Assembly (NCBI RefSeq): GCF_030413175.1
Contig: NZ_CP129212.1
Span: 2,356,001 to 2,420,000, forward strand
Source: Bradyrhizobium roseum
GTDB lineage: Bacteria; Pseudomonadota; Alphaproteobacteria; Rhizobiales; Xanthobacteraceae
Length of the DNA stretch: 64,000 nt
Reading direction: 5' to 3'
Both the position numbers and the translations under genes were made by a program. Position 1 is the stretch's first letter. Every line of letters begins with the position of its first letter. Positions 8,831 to 16,903 of the stretch are shown one piece after another. A model generated the notes under the pieces. It searched no databases. It saw nothing but the letters and a program-made list of their open reading frames with translations, and was not told the DNA's origin.

Positions 8831-9604
8831 CTACACGCCGGGTGCTTCGCGCAGGCCGCCATAGGCGGCCCAGGTGGTGCCCGCGATATATCCGGCGTCT
8901 ACCGGGAGGTTGATCCCGGTCACACCGCTGCTCATCGGCGACAGCAGCCACGCGATCGCCTGCGCGACCTCGATCGGCTCCACCAGCCGGTTCATGGCGG
9001 TCGGGCTTTCGAGCAACTTCCTGTTCAACGCACCTGACGCAATGCCGGCCTCCAGCATCGCGGTGCGCGTGAAGCCGGGCGAAACCGCGTTGACGCGGAC
9101 GCCAGTGCGGCCCCATTCGGCGGCCAGCGTCTGGGTGATCTGGATGACGCCAGCCTTTGCGGCGGTGTAGGCGTGGATGGGCCCCGACGTCATGCCGGCG
9201 ACGGAGGCGACATTGACGATCGCGCCGTGTCGGCGTTCGGCCATTTTCACGCCGACGGTGCGCGCGACCAGGAAGGTCCCGCGGAGGTCGATGTTGACCT
9301 CGCGATCCCACTGATCCATCCGCACGCGCTCGATGGGATGCATCTTGCCGAAGACGCCGGCGGCGTTGACCAGGTCGGTGATCGGGCCGTGCACAGCCTC
9401 GATGTCGGCGACGCCGTTGACGACGGCGCTTTCATTGGCGACATCTAGTGGGGCGGGCCACAAGATGGCCTGAGTGCCGGTCAACGGCTCCGGTGCGATG
9501 TCCGCTATCACGACGCGTTGGCCCCGTCCGGCGAGAAGCGTCGCGGTAGCAGCGCCAATGCCACGGCTGCCGCCGGTGACGAGAACAATACCCTCAGCGG
9601 TCAT
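8831..9604 (-). CDS. short-chain dehydrogenase/reductase (SDR)
   Basis: A 257-residue classical SDR. It has the nucleotide-binding GGSRGIG at 11-17, NAAG at 80-83, and the catalytic Ser134 and YTAAK at 146-150 (Tyr146, Lys150). Such enzymes interconvert alcohols and ketones using NAD(P)H. Directly downstream in the same operon is a Baeyer-Villiger monooxygenase, which suggests a two-step route: alcohol to ketone, then ketone to ester. The substrate is unknown. Confidence 0.88.
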   Translation of the reverse strand: MTAEGIVLVTGGSRGIGAATATLLAGRGQRVVIADIAPEPLTGTQAILWPAPLDVANESAVVNGVADIEAVHGPITDLVNAAGVFGKMHPIERVRMDQWDREVNIDLRGTFLVARTVGVKMAERRHGAIVNVASVAGMTSGPIHAYTAAKAGVIQITQTLAAEWGRTGVRVNAVSPGFTRTAMLEAGIASGALNRKLLESPTAMNRLVEPIEVAQAIAWLLSPMSSGVTGINLPVDAGYIAGTTWAAYGGLREAPGV

Positions 9605-9717
9605 GGCTGTTTCCTTTCAGGAATGAACAGCCCGCGCGAGACGAGCTACCGGTTTGCGTTTCCATTCCCCATCCCTGAAATCCTCCCGACTACACTCCGC
9701 GGCAGCGAGGCGATGAT

Positions 9718-9906
9718 CAAGGCTTATCTCGCCCTGCCGCGGCAGCCAATAGCACCGTCACGGTTCTGGCCGAGCAGAGCATGCATTTTTGCCTTGGCCT
9801 TGCGAGCCACGCGACGGTTATCGACAAGGGCCAGATCGTCTACACATCCGGGATCGAAGAGCTGAAAGCCAGCGAAAACATTCGTCAGCGCCGTCTCGCG
9901 CTGTAG
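9718..9906 (+). pseudogene. remnant of a LivF-type ABC transporter ATPase (C-terminal end only)
   Basis: The frame ending with TAG at 9904-9906 reads STVTVLAEQSMHFCLGLAS, then a stretch ending VIDKGQIVYTSG and a normal family tail. This matches the C-terminus of branched-chain amino-acid transporter ATPases of LivF type (the H-loop region 'LLVEQN..AL..AD..YV...G.IV'). No Walker A, signature or Walker B sequence lies upstream, and the next upstream gene is the SDR on the other strand. It is therefore a truncated leftover. Its left boundary is approximate. Confidence 0.65.
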
Positions 9907-9931
9907 CTTTCGGCCCGATCCGGGAGAAGAC

Positions 9932-11158
9932 ATGGCTATCGCACCCAAGCTATCGCCAACGCATGAGGCGCCGTATCGCGGCCTGCGCGTGCTGGATTTC
10001 GGGCAGGGCATCGCCTCGCCCTATTGCGCTATGCTGCTCGCCGTGTACGGGGCTGACGTCGTCAAGATCGAGCCGCCTGAGGGGGACTGGTCGCGTTTTC
10101 TCGGCACGACCTATGGCAACCATACCACGCTGTCGGCGGTCTATAACCGCGGCAAGCGCAGTCTCTGCCTCGACATGAAGCACAAGGACGGGATCGCCAT
10201 CGCCCGGCGGCTGGCGCGGGAGTGCGATGTCCTGATCGAAGGTTTTCGGCCCGGCGTGGCTGCGCGGCTCGGTATTGGCTACGAGGAACTGTCGCGCGAA
10301 AATCCCGCCCTGATCTATCTGTCAGTCAGCGCGTTCGGGCAGAGCGGGCCCTATTCAAAACGGCCGGGCTCGGACTCGGTAGCGCAAGCCTTCTCCGGAT
10401 TTGTCTCGATCAATGTCGGCAATGACGGCACCCCGCATCGGGCCGGCACCACAATCTCCGACGTCGTCACCGGGGTCTATGCCTTCCAGGCCATTGCAAC
10501 GACGCTGTTCGCACGTGCAACCGTCGGCACCGGGCGCTGGATCGACGTCAATCTCTGCCAGTCGACGTCGGCGTTGCTTGGCCACAAGGTGGCCGAGCAC
10601 ATCCTCGAGGGGGGCGCGCCGCGCGCCCTCAATGTGCCGGCGGGCTCGTACCAGACGGCCGACGGCTGGATGATGGTCACGCTGGTGAACGAGCCGCAAT
10701 ACAAGCGACTATGTGCCGCGATCGGCCGTGACGATCTCGCCAGTGACCCGCGTTTTGCGGATTTTGCACGACGGGCAGACGCGGTGGATGCGCTGATCCC
10801 GCAGTTGCGCGAGGTGTTCCTGACACGGCCGACGGATGCCTGGCTCGCCCGTCTGCATGCCGCCGATCTCATTGCAGAACGGATTCTCAATTCCGGAGAA
10901 TGGCTGCGCAATGCCCATGTCGAAGCGACACGGGCGGCGGTGTGCCAGCAGACGCCGGGGGTGGGGCCGGTATACTCCCCGAGAACGCCCGGCATTGCGA
11001 GCTTCTCGGAGGATGATCTGAGCCCGGCGCCCGACATCGGGCAGGACAGTTACGAGGTGCTGCTACAGGCAGGCTTCGAGCGCGGCGCCGTCGACAATCT
11101 GGTCAAGGCCGGCGCGGTGCGACAGGCCAAGGGAGAGAGCAGGGGAGACACGGCATGA
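9932..11158 (+). CDS. CaiB/BaiF-family (class III) CoA-transferase
   Basis: A 408-residue class III CoA-transferase. The start region (LRVLDFGQGIASPYCAMLLA...GADVVKIEPPEGDWSR) is diagnostic for the family, and the conserved Asp region follows in the middle domain (TTISDVVTGVYAFQAI). It would transfer CoA between carboxylic acids in the cytoplasm. It starts a tight operon: its stop overlaps the next start by four bases (ATGA). The downstream MaoC-type hydratase and CitE-type lyase suggest it activates a branched dicarboxylate such as itaconate, mesaconate or citramalate; that is inference. Confidence 0.85.
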   Translation: MAIAPKLSPTHEAPYRGLRVLDFGQGIASPYCAMLLAVYGADVVKIEPPEGDWSRFLGTTYGNHTTLSAVYNRGKRSLCLDMKHKDGIAIARRLARECDVLIEGFRPGVAARLGIGYEELSRENPALIYLSVSAFGQSGPYSKRPGSDSVAQAFSGFVSINVGNDGTPHRAGTTISDVVTGVYAFQAIATTLFARATVGTGRWIDVNLCQSTSALLGHKVAEHILEGGAPRALNVPAGSYQTADGWMMVTLVNEPQYKRLCAAIGRDDLASDPRFADFARRADAVDALIPQLREVFLTRPTDAWLARLHAADLIAERILNSGEWLRNAHVEATRAAVCQQTPGVGPVYSPRTPGIASFSEDDLSPAPDIGQDSYEVLLQAGFERGAVDNLVKAGAVRQAKGESRGDTA

Positions 11159-11931
11159 GTATCGATCTCGTTCGCTATTCCGTTTCGGACAACATTGCCG
11201 AGATCATGCTGGACCGCTCACCGGTCAATGCGCTCAGCATGGACCTGATCGATGCGCTGCTGGCGGCGCTAGCGAAGGCCAGGGATGACGAGGCTGTGCG
11301 CGCCGTCATCATCGGCAGCGCCCACAAGGTGTTTTGCGCCGGGCTCGATCTGGACATCGTCAGAGGCAAGCCGGGGATCGAGACCAAGAAGTTTCTCGAG
11401 CAATTGTATTTCGCGCTTAACGATACCCAGTATCGCATGGGCAAGCCGACCATCGCCGCGGTCGACGGCGCGGTGCGGGCCGGCGGCATGACGATTGCGA
11501 TCTCCTGCGACATGATCATCGCCGGTGATGCCTGCACCTTTGGCTATCCGGAAATCGATGTCGGGCTGATCCCGGCCATTCATTTCGTGCAATTGCCGAG
11601 GCTAGTCGGCAAGCACCAGGCGTTCGGGCCGCTATTCCTGGGTGAACCGTTCGATGCCGCGACCGCCTTTCGCATGGGCCTGCTCAGCGAAATTGTGCCG
11701 AAGGGCACGGCGCTCGATCGGGCGCGGGAAATCGCGAGGAAGCTTGCCGCCAAGTCCTCCATCGTGATGAAGATCGGACGCGACGCCTTCATGCGCGCGG
11801 TCGATGCCGACTTCCGCCGGTCGGTCGAAAATGCCGCCGAGAGTTTTGCGCTTGTTGCGACGACGGAAGATTGTCAGGAAGGCCTGAATGCGTTCGTTGA
11901 AAAGCGGACACCAAACTACAGGGGACGCTGA
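11155..11931 (+). CDS. enoyl-CoA hydratase/isomerase-family protein
   Basis: A 258-residue crotonase-fold protein. HKVFCAGLDLD gives the first oxyanion-hole stretch and VRAGGMTIAISCDMIIA the second. The EIDVGLIPA segment carries the acidic residue usually found at the hydratase active site, but the usual GGTQ-like run after it is replaced by IHFVQL, so the exact reaction is uncertain. It overlaps the transferase gene by four bases and the MaoC gene by one. Confidence 0.85.
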   Translation: MSIDLVRYSVSDNIAEIMLDRSPVNALSMDLIDALLAALAKARDDEAVRAVIIGSAHKVFCAGLDLDIVRGKPGIETKKFLEQLYFALNDTQYRMGKPTIAAVDGAVRAGGMTIAISCDMIIAGDACTFGYPEIDVGLIPAIHFVQLPRLVGKHQAFGPLFLGEPFDAATAFRMGLLSEIVPKGTALDRAREIARKLAAKSSIVMKIGRDAFMRAVDADFRRSVENAAESFALVATTEDCQEGLNAFVEKRTPNYRGR

Positions 11932-12386
11932 TGGCGGGATTGTACTTCGAGGAATTCGAGGTCGGCCGGGAATTTCACCATGAATTTTCCAGGACCGTGA
12001 CCGAGATGGACAACACCATGTTCAGCCTGCTGACCATGAACCCGCAGCCGTTGCATATCGATGCACATTTCGCCGAGAATACCGAGTTCGGCCAGCGGCT
12101 GTTCAACAGTCTCTATACGCTCGGTATCATGATCGGCATGAGCGTTTACGATACCACGCTCGGCACCACGATCGGCAATCTGGGCATGACCGATGTGAAA
12201 TTCCCAAAACCGGTGTTTCACGGCGATACGCTGAAAGCGCACACCAAGATCATCTCCAAGCGCGCCAGCAAGTCGCGGCCGACCCAGGGCATTGTTGAGT
12301 TCGAGCACACGATGACCAATCAGCGCGGCGAAGTGGTAGCAAGCTGCCGCCGGACCGGGTTGATGCACTGCAAGCCAAAGGCGTGA
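11931..12386 (+). CDS. MaoC-family (R)-specific dehydratase/hydratase
   Basis: A 151-residue single hot-dog-domain protein. The hydratase-2 motif appears as MNPQPLHIDAHFA, carrying the conserved Asn and His of the family. Closest in style are mesaconyl-CoA (Mch-like) or itaconyl-CoA hydratases, which act on branched C5 dicarboxyl-CoA esters. The ATG shares a base with the preceding stop (TGATG), so it is translationally coupled. The CitE-like gene begins four bases after its stop. Confidence 0.82.
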   Translation: MAGLYFEEFEVGREFHHEFSRTVTEMDNTMFSLLTMNPQPLHIDAHFAENTEFGQRLFNSLYTLGIMIGMSVYDTTLGTTIGNLGMTDVKFPKPVFHGDTLKAHTKIISKRASKSRPTQGIVEFEHTMTNQRGEVVASCRRTGLMHCKPKA

Positions 12387-12390
12387 CGCC

Positions 12391-13248
12391 ATGAGATCGT
12401 TCCTTTTCGTGCCCGGCGACAGCCAGCGCAAGTTCGAAAACGCCAAGAAGACCGCAGCCGACGCGCTGATCCTCGACCTTGAGGACTCGATCGCGCCGGA
12501 TGAAAAGGTCGGCGCGCGGCGCACGGTTCGCGAAATGCTCGACGCAAGGAATCCGAGCCAGAAGTATTACATTCGCGTCAACGCGCTAGATACGGATATG
12601 ACGCTCGGCGACCTCGCGGCCGTCATGCCGGGCCGGCCCGATGGGATCGTGCTGCCGAAATGCGCCGGCGCCGCCGATGTGAACAAGCTTTCGCTGTATC
12701 TCGATGCCTTCGAGGCGGCTGCCGGGATTGAGCACGGCGCGACACGCATCGTGACGGTGGCGACGGAGACCGCGAGGGCCGTCCTCAAGCTGCTCGATTT
12801 CGAAAACATGAGCCCGCGGCTCTGGGGCATGATGTGGGGCGCCGAGGACCTCGCGGCCTCGCTCGGTGCATCGCGAAACCGGACGGGCGGGCGCTACCAC
12901 GGTCCGTTCCTGCTGGCGCGCGATCTCTGCCTGATCAGCGCCGCGGCAGCCGGCGTGGTCGCCATCGACACCATCGCCACGGACATCAACGATCTCGACG
13001 GACTCCGGGAAGAGGCGATCGCCGCGCGGCAGGATGGTTTCCTCGCCAAGGCGGTGATCCATCCCAAGCACGTCGACGTCGTCAACGCCGCCTTCATGCC
13101 GACGGACGAGGAAATCGCCTGGTCGGAAAAAGTGGTCAAGGCCTTCAACGACAATCCGACATCCGGCGTCGTGAAGATCGACGGCAAGATGATCGACAAG
13201 CCGCATTTGCGTGCGGCGGAGAAGATTTTGGCGCTGCGAGGGCGGTAG
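12391..13248 (+). CDS. HpcH/HpaI aldolase, CitE-like acyl-CoA lyase
   Basis: A 285-residue TIM-barrel lyase of the CitE/malyl-CoA-lyase family. FVPGDSQRKFENA and LDLEDSIAP near the start, YYIRVN, VATETARA and GAEDLAASLG carry the conserved Arg, Glu and Asp that bind magnesium and the CoA ester. The family cleaves malyl-, methylmalyl- or citramalyl-CoA. Downstream of a CoA-transferase and MaoC hydratase, citramalyl-CoA (to acetyl-CoA and pyruvate) or methylmalyl-CoA is the likeliest substrate class. Confidence 0.83.
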   Translation: MRSFLFVPGDSQRKFENAKKTAADALILDLEDSIAPDEKVGARRTVREMLDARNPSQKYYIRVNALDTDMTLGDLAAVMPGRPDGIVLPKCAGAADVNKLSLYLDAFEAAAGIEHGATRIVTVATETARAVLKLLDFENMSPRLWGMMWGAEDLAASLGASRNRTGGRYHGPFLLARDLCLISAAAAGVVAIDTIATDINDLDGLREEAIAARQDGFLAKAVIHPKHVDVVNAAFMPTDEEIAWSEKVVKAFNDNPTSGVVKIDGKMIDKPHLRAAEKILALRGR

Positions 13249-13332
13249 AGGGCCGGCGGTTCCGGACTGGATTGACTTTGTAGCTGGGTCGGCTGCAAAT
13301 ACCGGGGAACATCAGGTTTTGAGGAAGGTACC

Positions 13333-14565
13333 ATGGTTGACGCGCTGATTATCGATGCATGCAGGACCCCACGCGGTATCGGCAAGGCCGGCAAGGGTGC
13401 CTTGTCGGGTATTCATCCGCAGCAGCTCGGTGCTGCGGTGTTGCGCGCGCTGGCCGAGCGCACCGGTATCAATACCGCTGACGTCGATGACATTGTCTGG
13501 GGTACCAGCTCGCAACGCGCCCAGCAGAGCGGCGATCTCGGGCGGATGTCGGCGCTCGACGCCGGCTATGACGTTCGAGCCAGTGCGGTGACGCTGGACC
13601 GGTTTTGCGGGTCCGGCATCACAAGCGTCAACATGGCGGCAAACTCGATCATGGCGGGCTCCGAGGATCTTGTGATTGCCGGCGGCACCGAGATGATGTC
13701 GATGGATGGGCGCCGCGGGGAGGGGCCGTTCATGATGGATAACGGCAATCTTCGCCTGCGTGCAAAACATCCGCAATCGCATCAAGGCGTCTGCGCCGAT
13801 GCGGTGGCGACGCTGGAAGGCATTACGCGACAGGATGTCGATCAACTCGGCCTCGAAAGCCAGAGGCGTGCGGCGGCGGCGATCAAGGGCGGACATTTCG
13901 ACAAGAGCCTCGTGCCTGTTTATCGCGAGGATGGCAGCCTTGCGCTGGATAGGGAGGAATATCCACGGCCGCAGACGACCATGGAAGGACTGGCCGGATT
14001 GAAGGCGGCTTTCCCGGCAATCGCGGACTATGCGCTCGACGACCAGGGCACGACCTACCGAAAGCTCATCCTGGACAAGTATCCTGATCTCGACATCAAC
14101 TTCGTGCACCATGCCGGTAATTCGTCCGGCGTGGTCGACGGGTCTGCCGCGATTCTGCTGGCGTCTCCAAGTTACGCAAAGGCCCATGGGCTGAAGCCGC
14201 GCGCCCGCGTGGTTGCGATGGCGAATATGGGGGACTCACCGACCCTGATGCTGAACGCACCGGTGCCGGCCGCCCGCAAGGTGCTGGCCAAGGCGGGGCT
14301 CACGCTCGATGATATCGATCTGTTCGAGATCAACGAGGCATTTGCGGTCGTCGCCGAAAAATTCATCCGCGATCTCAAGCTCGACCGCGACAAGGTCAAC
14401 GTCAATGGCGGCTCGATCGCGCTTGGCCATCCGATCGGGGCGACGGGCTCGATCCTGATCGGGACCGTGCTGGACGAACTGGAGCGCCGCGATCTCAAAC
14501 GTGGACTGGTAACGATGTGCGCCGCTGGCGGCATGGCGCCGGCTATTATCATCGAGCGCGTCTGA
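13333..14565 (+). CDS. acetyl-CoA acetyltransferase (thiolase)
   Basis: A 410-residue thiolase with all catalytic elements: Cys92 in DRFCGSGITS (acyl acceptor), His366 in GGSIALGHPIGATG, and Cys396 in TMCAAGGMAPA. It condenses or cleaves acyl-CoA and acetyl-CoA. AGGAAGG precedes the ATG at 13333. It follows the CitE-like gene by 84 bases, so it may belong to the same transcript. It fits a pathway that ends in acetyl-CoA. Confidence 0.88.
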   Translation: MVDALIIDACRTPRGIGKAGKGALSGIHPQQLGAAVLRALAERTGINTADVDDIVWGTSSQRAQQSGDLGRMSALDAGYDVRASAVTLDRFCGSGITSVNMAANSIMAGSEDLVIAGGTEMMSMDGRRGEGPFMMDNGNLRLRAKHPQSHQGVCADAVATLEGITRQDVDQLGLESQRRAAAAIKGGHFDKSLVPVYREDGSLALDREEYPRPQTTMEGLAGLKAAFPAIADYALDDQGTTYRKLILDKYPDLDINFVHHAGNSSGVVDGSAAILLASPSYAKAHGLKPRARVVAMANMGDSPTLMLNAPVPAARKVLAKAGLTLDDIDLFEINEAFAVVAEKFIRDLKLDRDKVNVNGGSIALGHPIGATGSILIGTVLDELERRDLKRGLVTMCAAGGMAPAIIIERV

Positions 14566-14576
14566 CGGCGCGGTCG

Positions 14577-16169
14577 TCAGGCCGCCGGGAACTGCAATTC
14601 GAACATTATGCCTTCGTTGGTCGGCACGAGCCGAATTGATCCGCCGTGACTCGTCATCACGGCCTGGACAATGGAGAGGCCCATGCCCGTGCCGCCGGTG
14701 TCGCGGCGCGTGGTGAAGAACGCATCGAAGATCTTTTCCCGGTTCGGTGCGGATATCGGATCACCGTCATTGGTGACGGTCATCTTGATGGAAGTGTCTG
14801 CCGCAACGGCTTCGAGCCGCACGCTTTTTGCGTTATGGCGAATGGCGTTGTCAGTCAGGTGCGACAAGACGATCAGGGCCTTTTCACCGGACATGCCGAT
14901 CGAGCGATCGAGGCACCCCGTCGCATCTATAGTCCTCGTCGGAAAGCGGCTCTTCAGCCCGCCTATCACCTGCGACAGTTCGGTATGTTCGTTCTGCGGT
15001 GCGGTTTCTGCGCGTGCCAGCTCCCGCAACCGCTGGGTCATCGCTTCCAGGCGTCCGGTGTCACCCAGAATGTTCGAGATGAAATTCTTTTGCTCCATCC
15101 GGGTGAGCGTGTCCGATTTGCTTTGCAAAGAGTCCAGCAACAGTTCAGCCGCGCCCTTGATCGATGTCAGCGGCGACTTCAGTTCATGGGTAAGGTGCGA
15201 GGAGAAGGTAGCGATGTAATCGGACCGACGCGACAGTTGTTCCGCCATATCGAGGAAGCTGTGCGACAACAGGGCCAGCTCGCGTGTCCCGTAGTGGGCA
15301 AGCGGGCGAAACGCGTCACGGTCGCCACGGCTGATGCGGGCGGCGCGATCGACCAGCTCGCGCATCGGTCGCGTGATGGTTCGAGAAAAAACCAGACCGA
15401 TGACGATGGTGGCGAAAACGACGGCCAGCGCCGCCAGGATGAACTTGCCGCGCTCCTGATAGAGATGATCGAAGATGTTGCTTGGCGTTCTCGAGGTGTA
15501 GATGACGCCGCCGACGCGGTTGTTGACGATCACCGGCATCGCCGAAAATACGTGGACGCCAACGCCGCGGCTGATCGAATAGATCGGCGGCGGCGGCTTG
15601 TCCGGCTTTCGAATTCGCAGGACCGCCCGATATTGACCTCGCAGCGCCGTCGCTACTTCCTCGATGTGAGCGAGCGACTGGCCGACTTCGTCGCGGCCGG
15701 CAATCACGACGCCGCGGGAATCAAGGATGCGGAAGCCGGCCAGCGTGACTTTCTGCGTGTCCAGGATGATCGGCATCAGCCGGGTGCCGATCTCTGCGTA
15801 GGCGGACGAGGCGGGTGCATTCGCGGGAAGGGCGTTCGGACGCCGACGTAGCAGGTCTCCGCCGGCGGCAAGATCGAGCGCGGGCCGGATCGGTGTCAAC
15901 TGGTCGTCGCGATCCGGGCGCGCCTCGGGCGGAATTTCAACGCCGAGGACGAGGCCGTCGCCGAGGCGGGCTTCTACTTCCCGCGCATAGACCGCAGCCA
16001 GCACCCGGCTTTGCGCGATCAGTTCGGCCTGGGTCTGGTGAATGAGCTGATTGTCGTAGAGGCGAAAGAAGAACAGTCCGACCAGTGGCAGTGTCGCCGC
16101 GGTGGCCAGCGCGGTGAAAATGACCTGTCCAACGGATGGTCGCCACTTTTCGCCCGGACGTCGTATCAT
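14577..16169 (-). CDS. sensor histidine kinase (CreC-like architecture)
   Basis: A 530-residue membrane sensor kinase. TM1 is about 17-35, followed by a periplasmic sensor region to about 240 and TM2 at about 243-261, then a HAMP-like linker. The H-box is THELKSPL with presumed phospho-His328, the N-box is LTDNAIRHNA at about 438-447 and the G-box is GGTGMGLSIV at 492-501. The ATG at 16169 overlaps the response-regulator stop (ATGA), and the frame's upstream extension to 16235 is inside that gene. It phosphorylates the adjacent regulator; the signal is unknown. Confidence 0.87.
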   Translation of the reverse strand: MIRRPGEKWRPSVGQVIFTALATAATLPLVGLFFFRLYDNQLIHQTQAELIAQSRVLAAVYAREVEARLGDGLVLGVEIPPEARPDRDDQLTPIRPALDLAAGGDLLRRRPNALPANAPASSAYAEIGTRLMPIILDTQKVTLAGFRILDSRGVVIAGRDEVGQSLAHIEEVATALRGQYRAVLRIRKPDKPPPPIYSISRGVGVHVFSAMPVIVNNRVGGVIYTSRTPSNIFDHLYQERGKFILAALAVVFATIVIGLVFSRTITRPMRELVDRAARISRGDRDAFRPLAHYGTRELALLSHSFLDMAEQLSRRSDYIATFSSHLTHELKSPLTSIKGAAELLLDSLQSKSDTLTRMEQKNFISNILGDTGRLEAMTQRLRELARAETAPQNEHTELSQVIGGLKSRFPTRTIDATGCLDRSIGMSGEKALIVLSHLTDNAIRHNAKSVRLEAVAADTSIKMTVTNDGDPISAPNREKIFDAFFTTRRDTGGTGMGLSIVQAVMTSHGGSIRLVPTNEGIMFELQFPAA

Positions 16170-16870
16170 GCCAGCGGCTCGCATCGGCCAAGCTTGAAGC
16201 CGACGCCGTGAATGGTTTCGATGACATTGTCGCAATTCGCGGCAGACAGCTTTGCCCGGATATTGCGAATGTGGCTGTCGATCGTGCGATCCGACACCTG
16301 GATGTTGAGCTGATAGGCGGCGTTCATGATCTGCTCCCGGCTGAAGACGAGCGTCGGCCGCGTCAGAAATGCCCGCAGGATTCCGAATTCGATGGCGGTG
16401 AAACGAAGTGGGGTGCCGGCAAACTCGGCGGTATGCTGCTCGGGATCGAGCGACAGCTTGCCTTGCGAGAGCGCGGCCTGGGCTGATCTTCCATTCGTTA
16501 CGCGCGCGGCTGTGCGGCGCAGGATGACGTTGACGCGGGCGACGAGTTCGCGCGGACTGAAGGGTTTTGTGACGTAATCGTCGCCGCCGATTTCGAGGCC
16601 CAGCACGCGATCGATCTCATCGTCGCGCGCAGAGAGGAACAGAATCGGCACGTCCGAGGACTTTCTGATTTCGCGGCAGACGTCGAGGCCGTCGAATTCC
16701 GGCATGCCGATATCCAGAATGATCAGATCCGGCCGGTCGGCGGCGAACCGCGTCAATGCTTCCTTGCCGTCGCGCGCTTCGAAGACGGTCATACCGGCCT
16801 TCTTCAGCGCAACCCGGATGACCTCGCGGATGTGCAGGTCGTCGTCAACGATCAGAATACGGTGCGTCAA
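16166..16870 (-). CDS. OmpR-family response regulator
   Basis: A 234-residue two-domain regulator. The receiver domain has acidic DDD at 9-11, phospho-acceptor Asp53 in LILDIGMPE-like context, and Lys102 in VTKPFSP. The C-terminal winged helix (about 140-228, RTIDSHIRNIRAKL recognition-helix region) binds DNA. It is followed with ATGA overlap by its kinase and lies 33 bases downstream of the DUF4173-like gene in the same direction. Confidence 0.9.
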   Translation of the reverse strand: MTHRILIVDDDLHIREVIRVALKKAGMTVFEARDGKEALTRFAADRPDLIILDIGMPEFDGLDVCREIRKSSDVPILFLSARDDEIDRVLGLEIGGDDYVTKPFSPRELVARVNVILRRTAARVTNGRSAQAALSQGKLSLDPEQHTAEFAGTPLRFTAIEFGILRAFLTRPTLVFSREQIMNAAYQLNIQVSDRTIDSHIRNIRAKLSAANCDNVIETIHGVGFKLGRCEPLA

Positions 16871-16903
16871 ACGTCTCTCCTGGCGCTACTGGCGGTGGTC
16901 GAT

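Noticed and set aside
7945..8913. 322-codon plus-strand frame opposite the monooxygenase
   Set aside because: Antisense shadow; composition rich in Arg/His, no domain.
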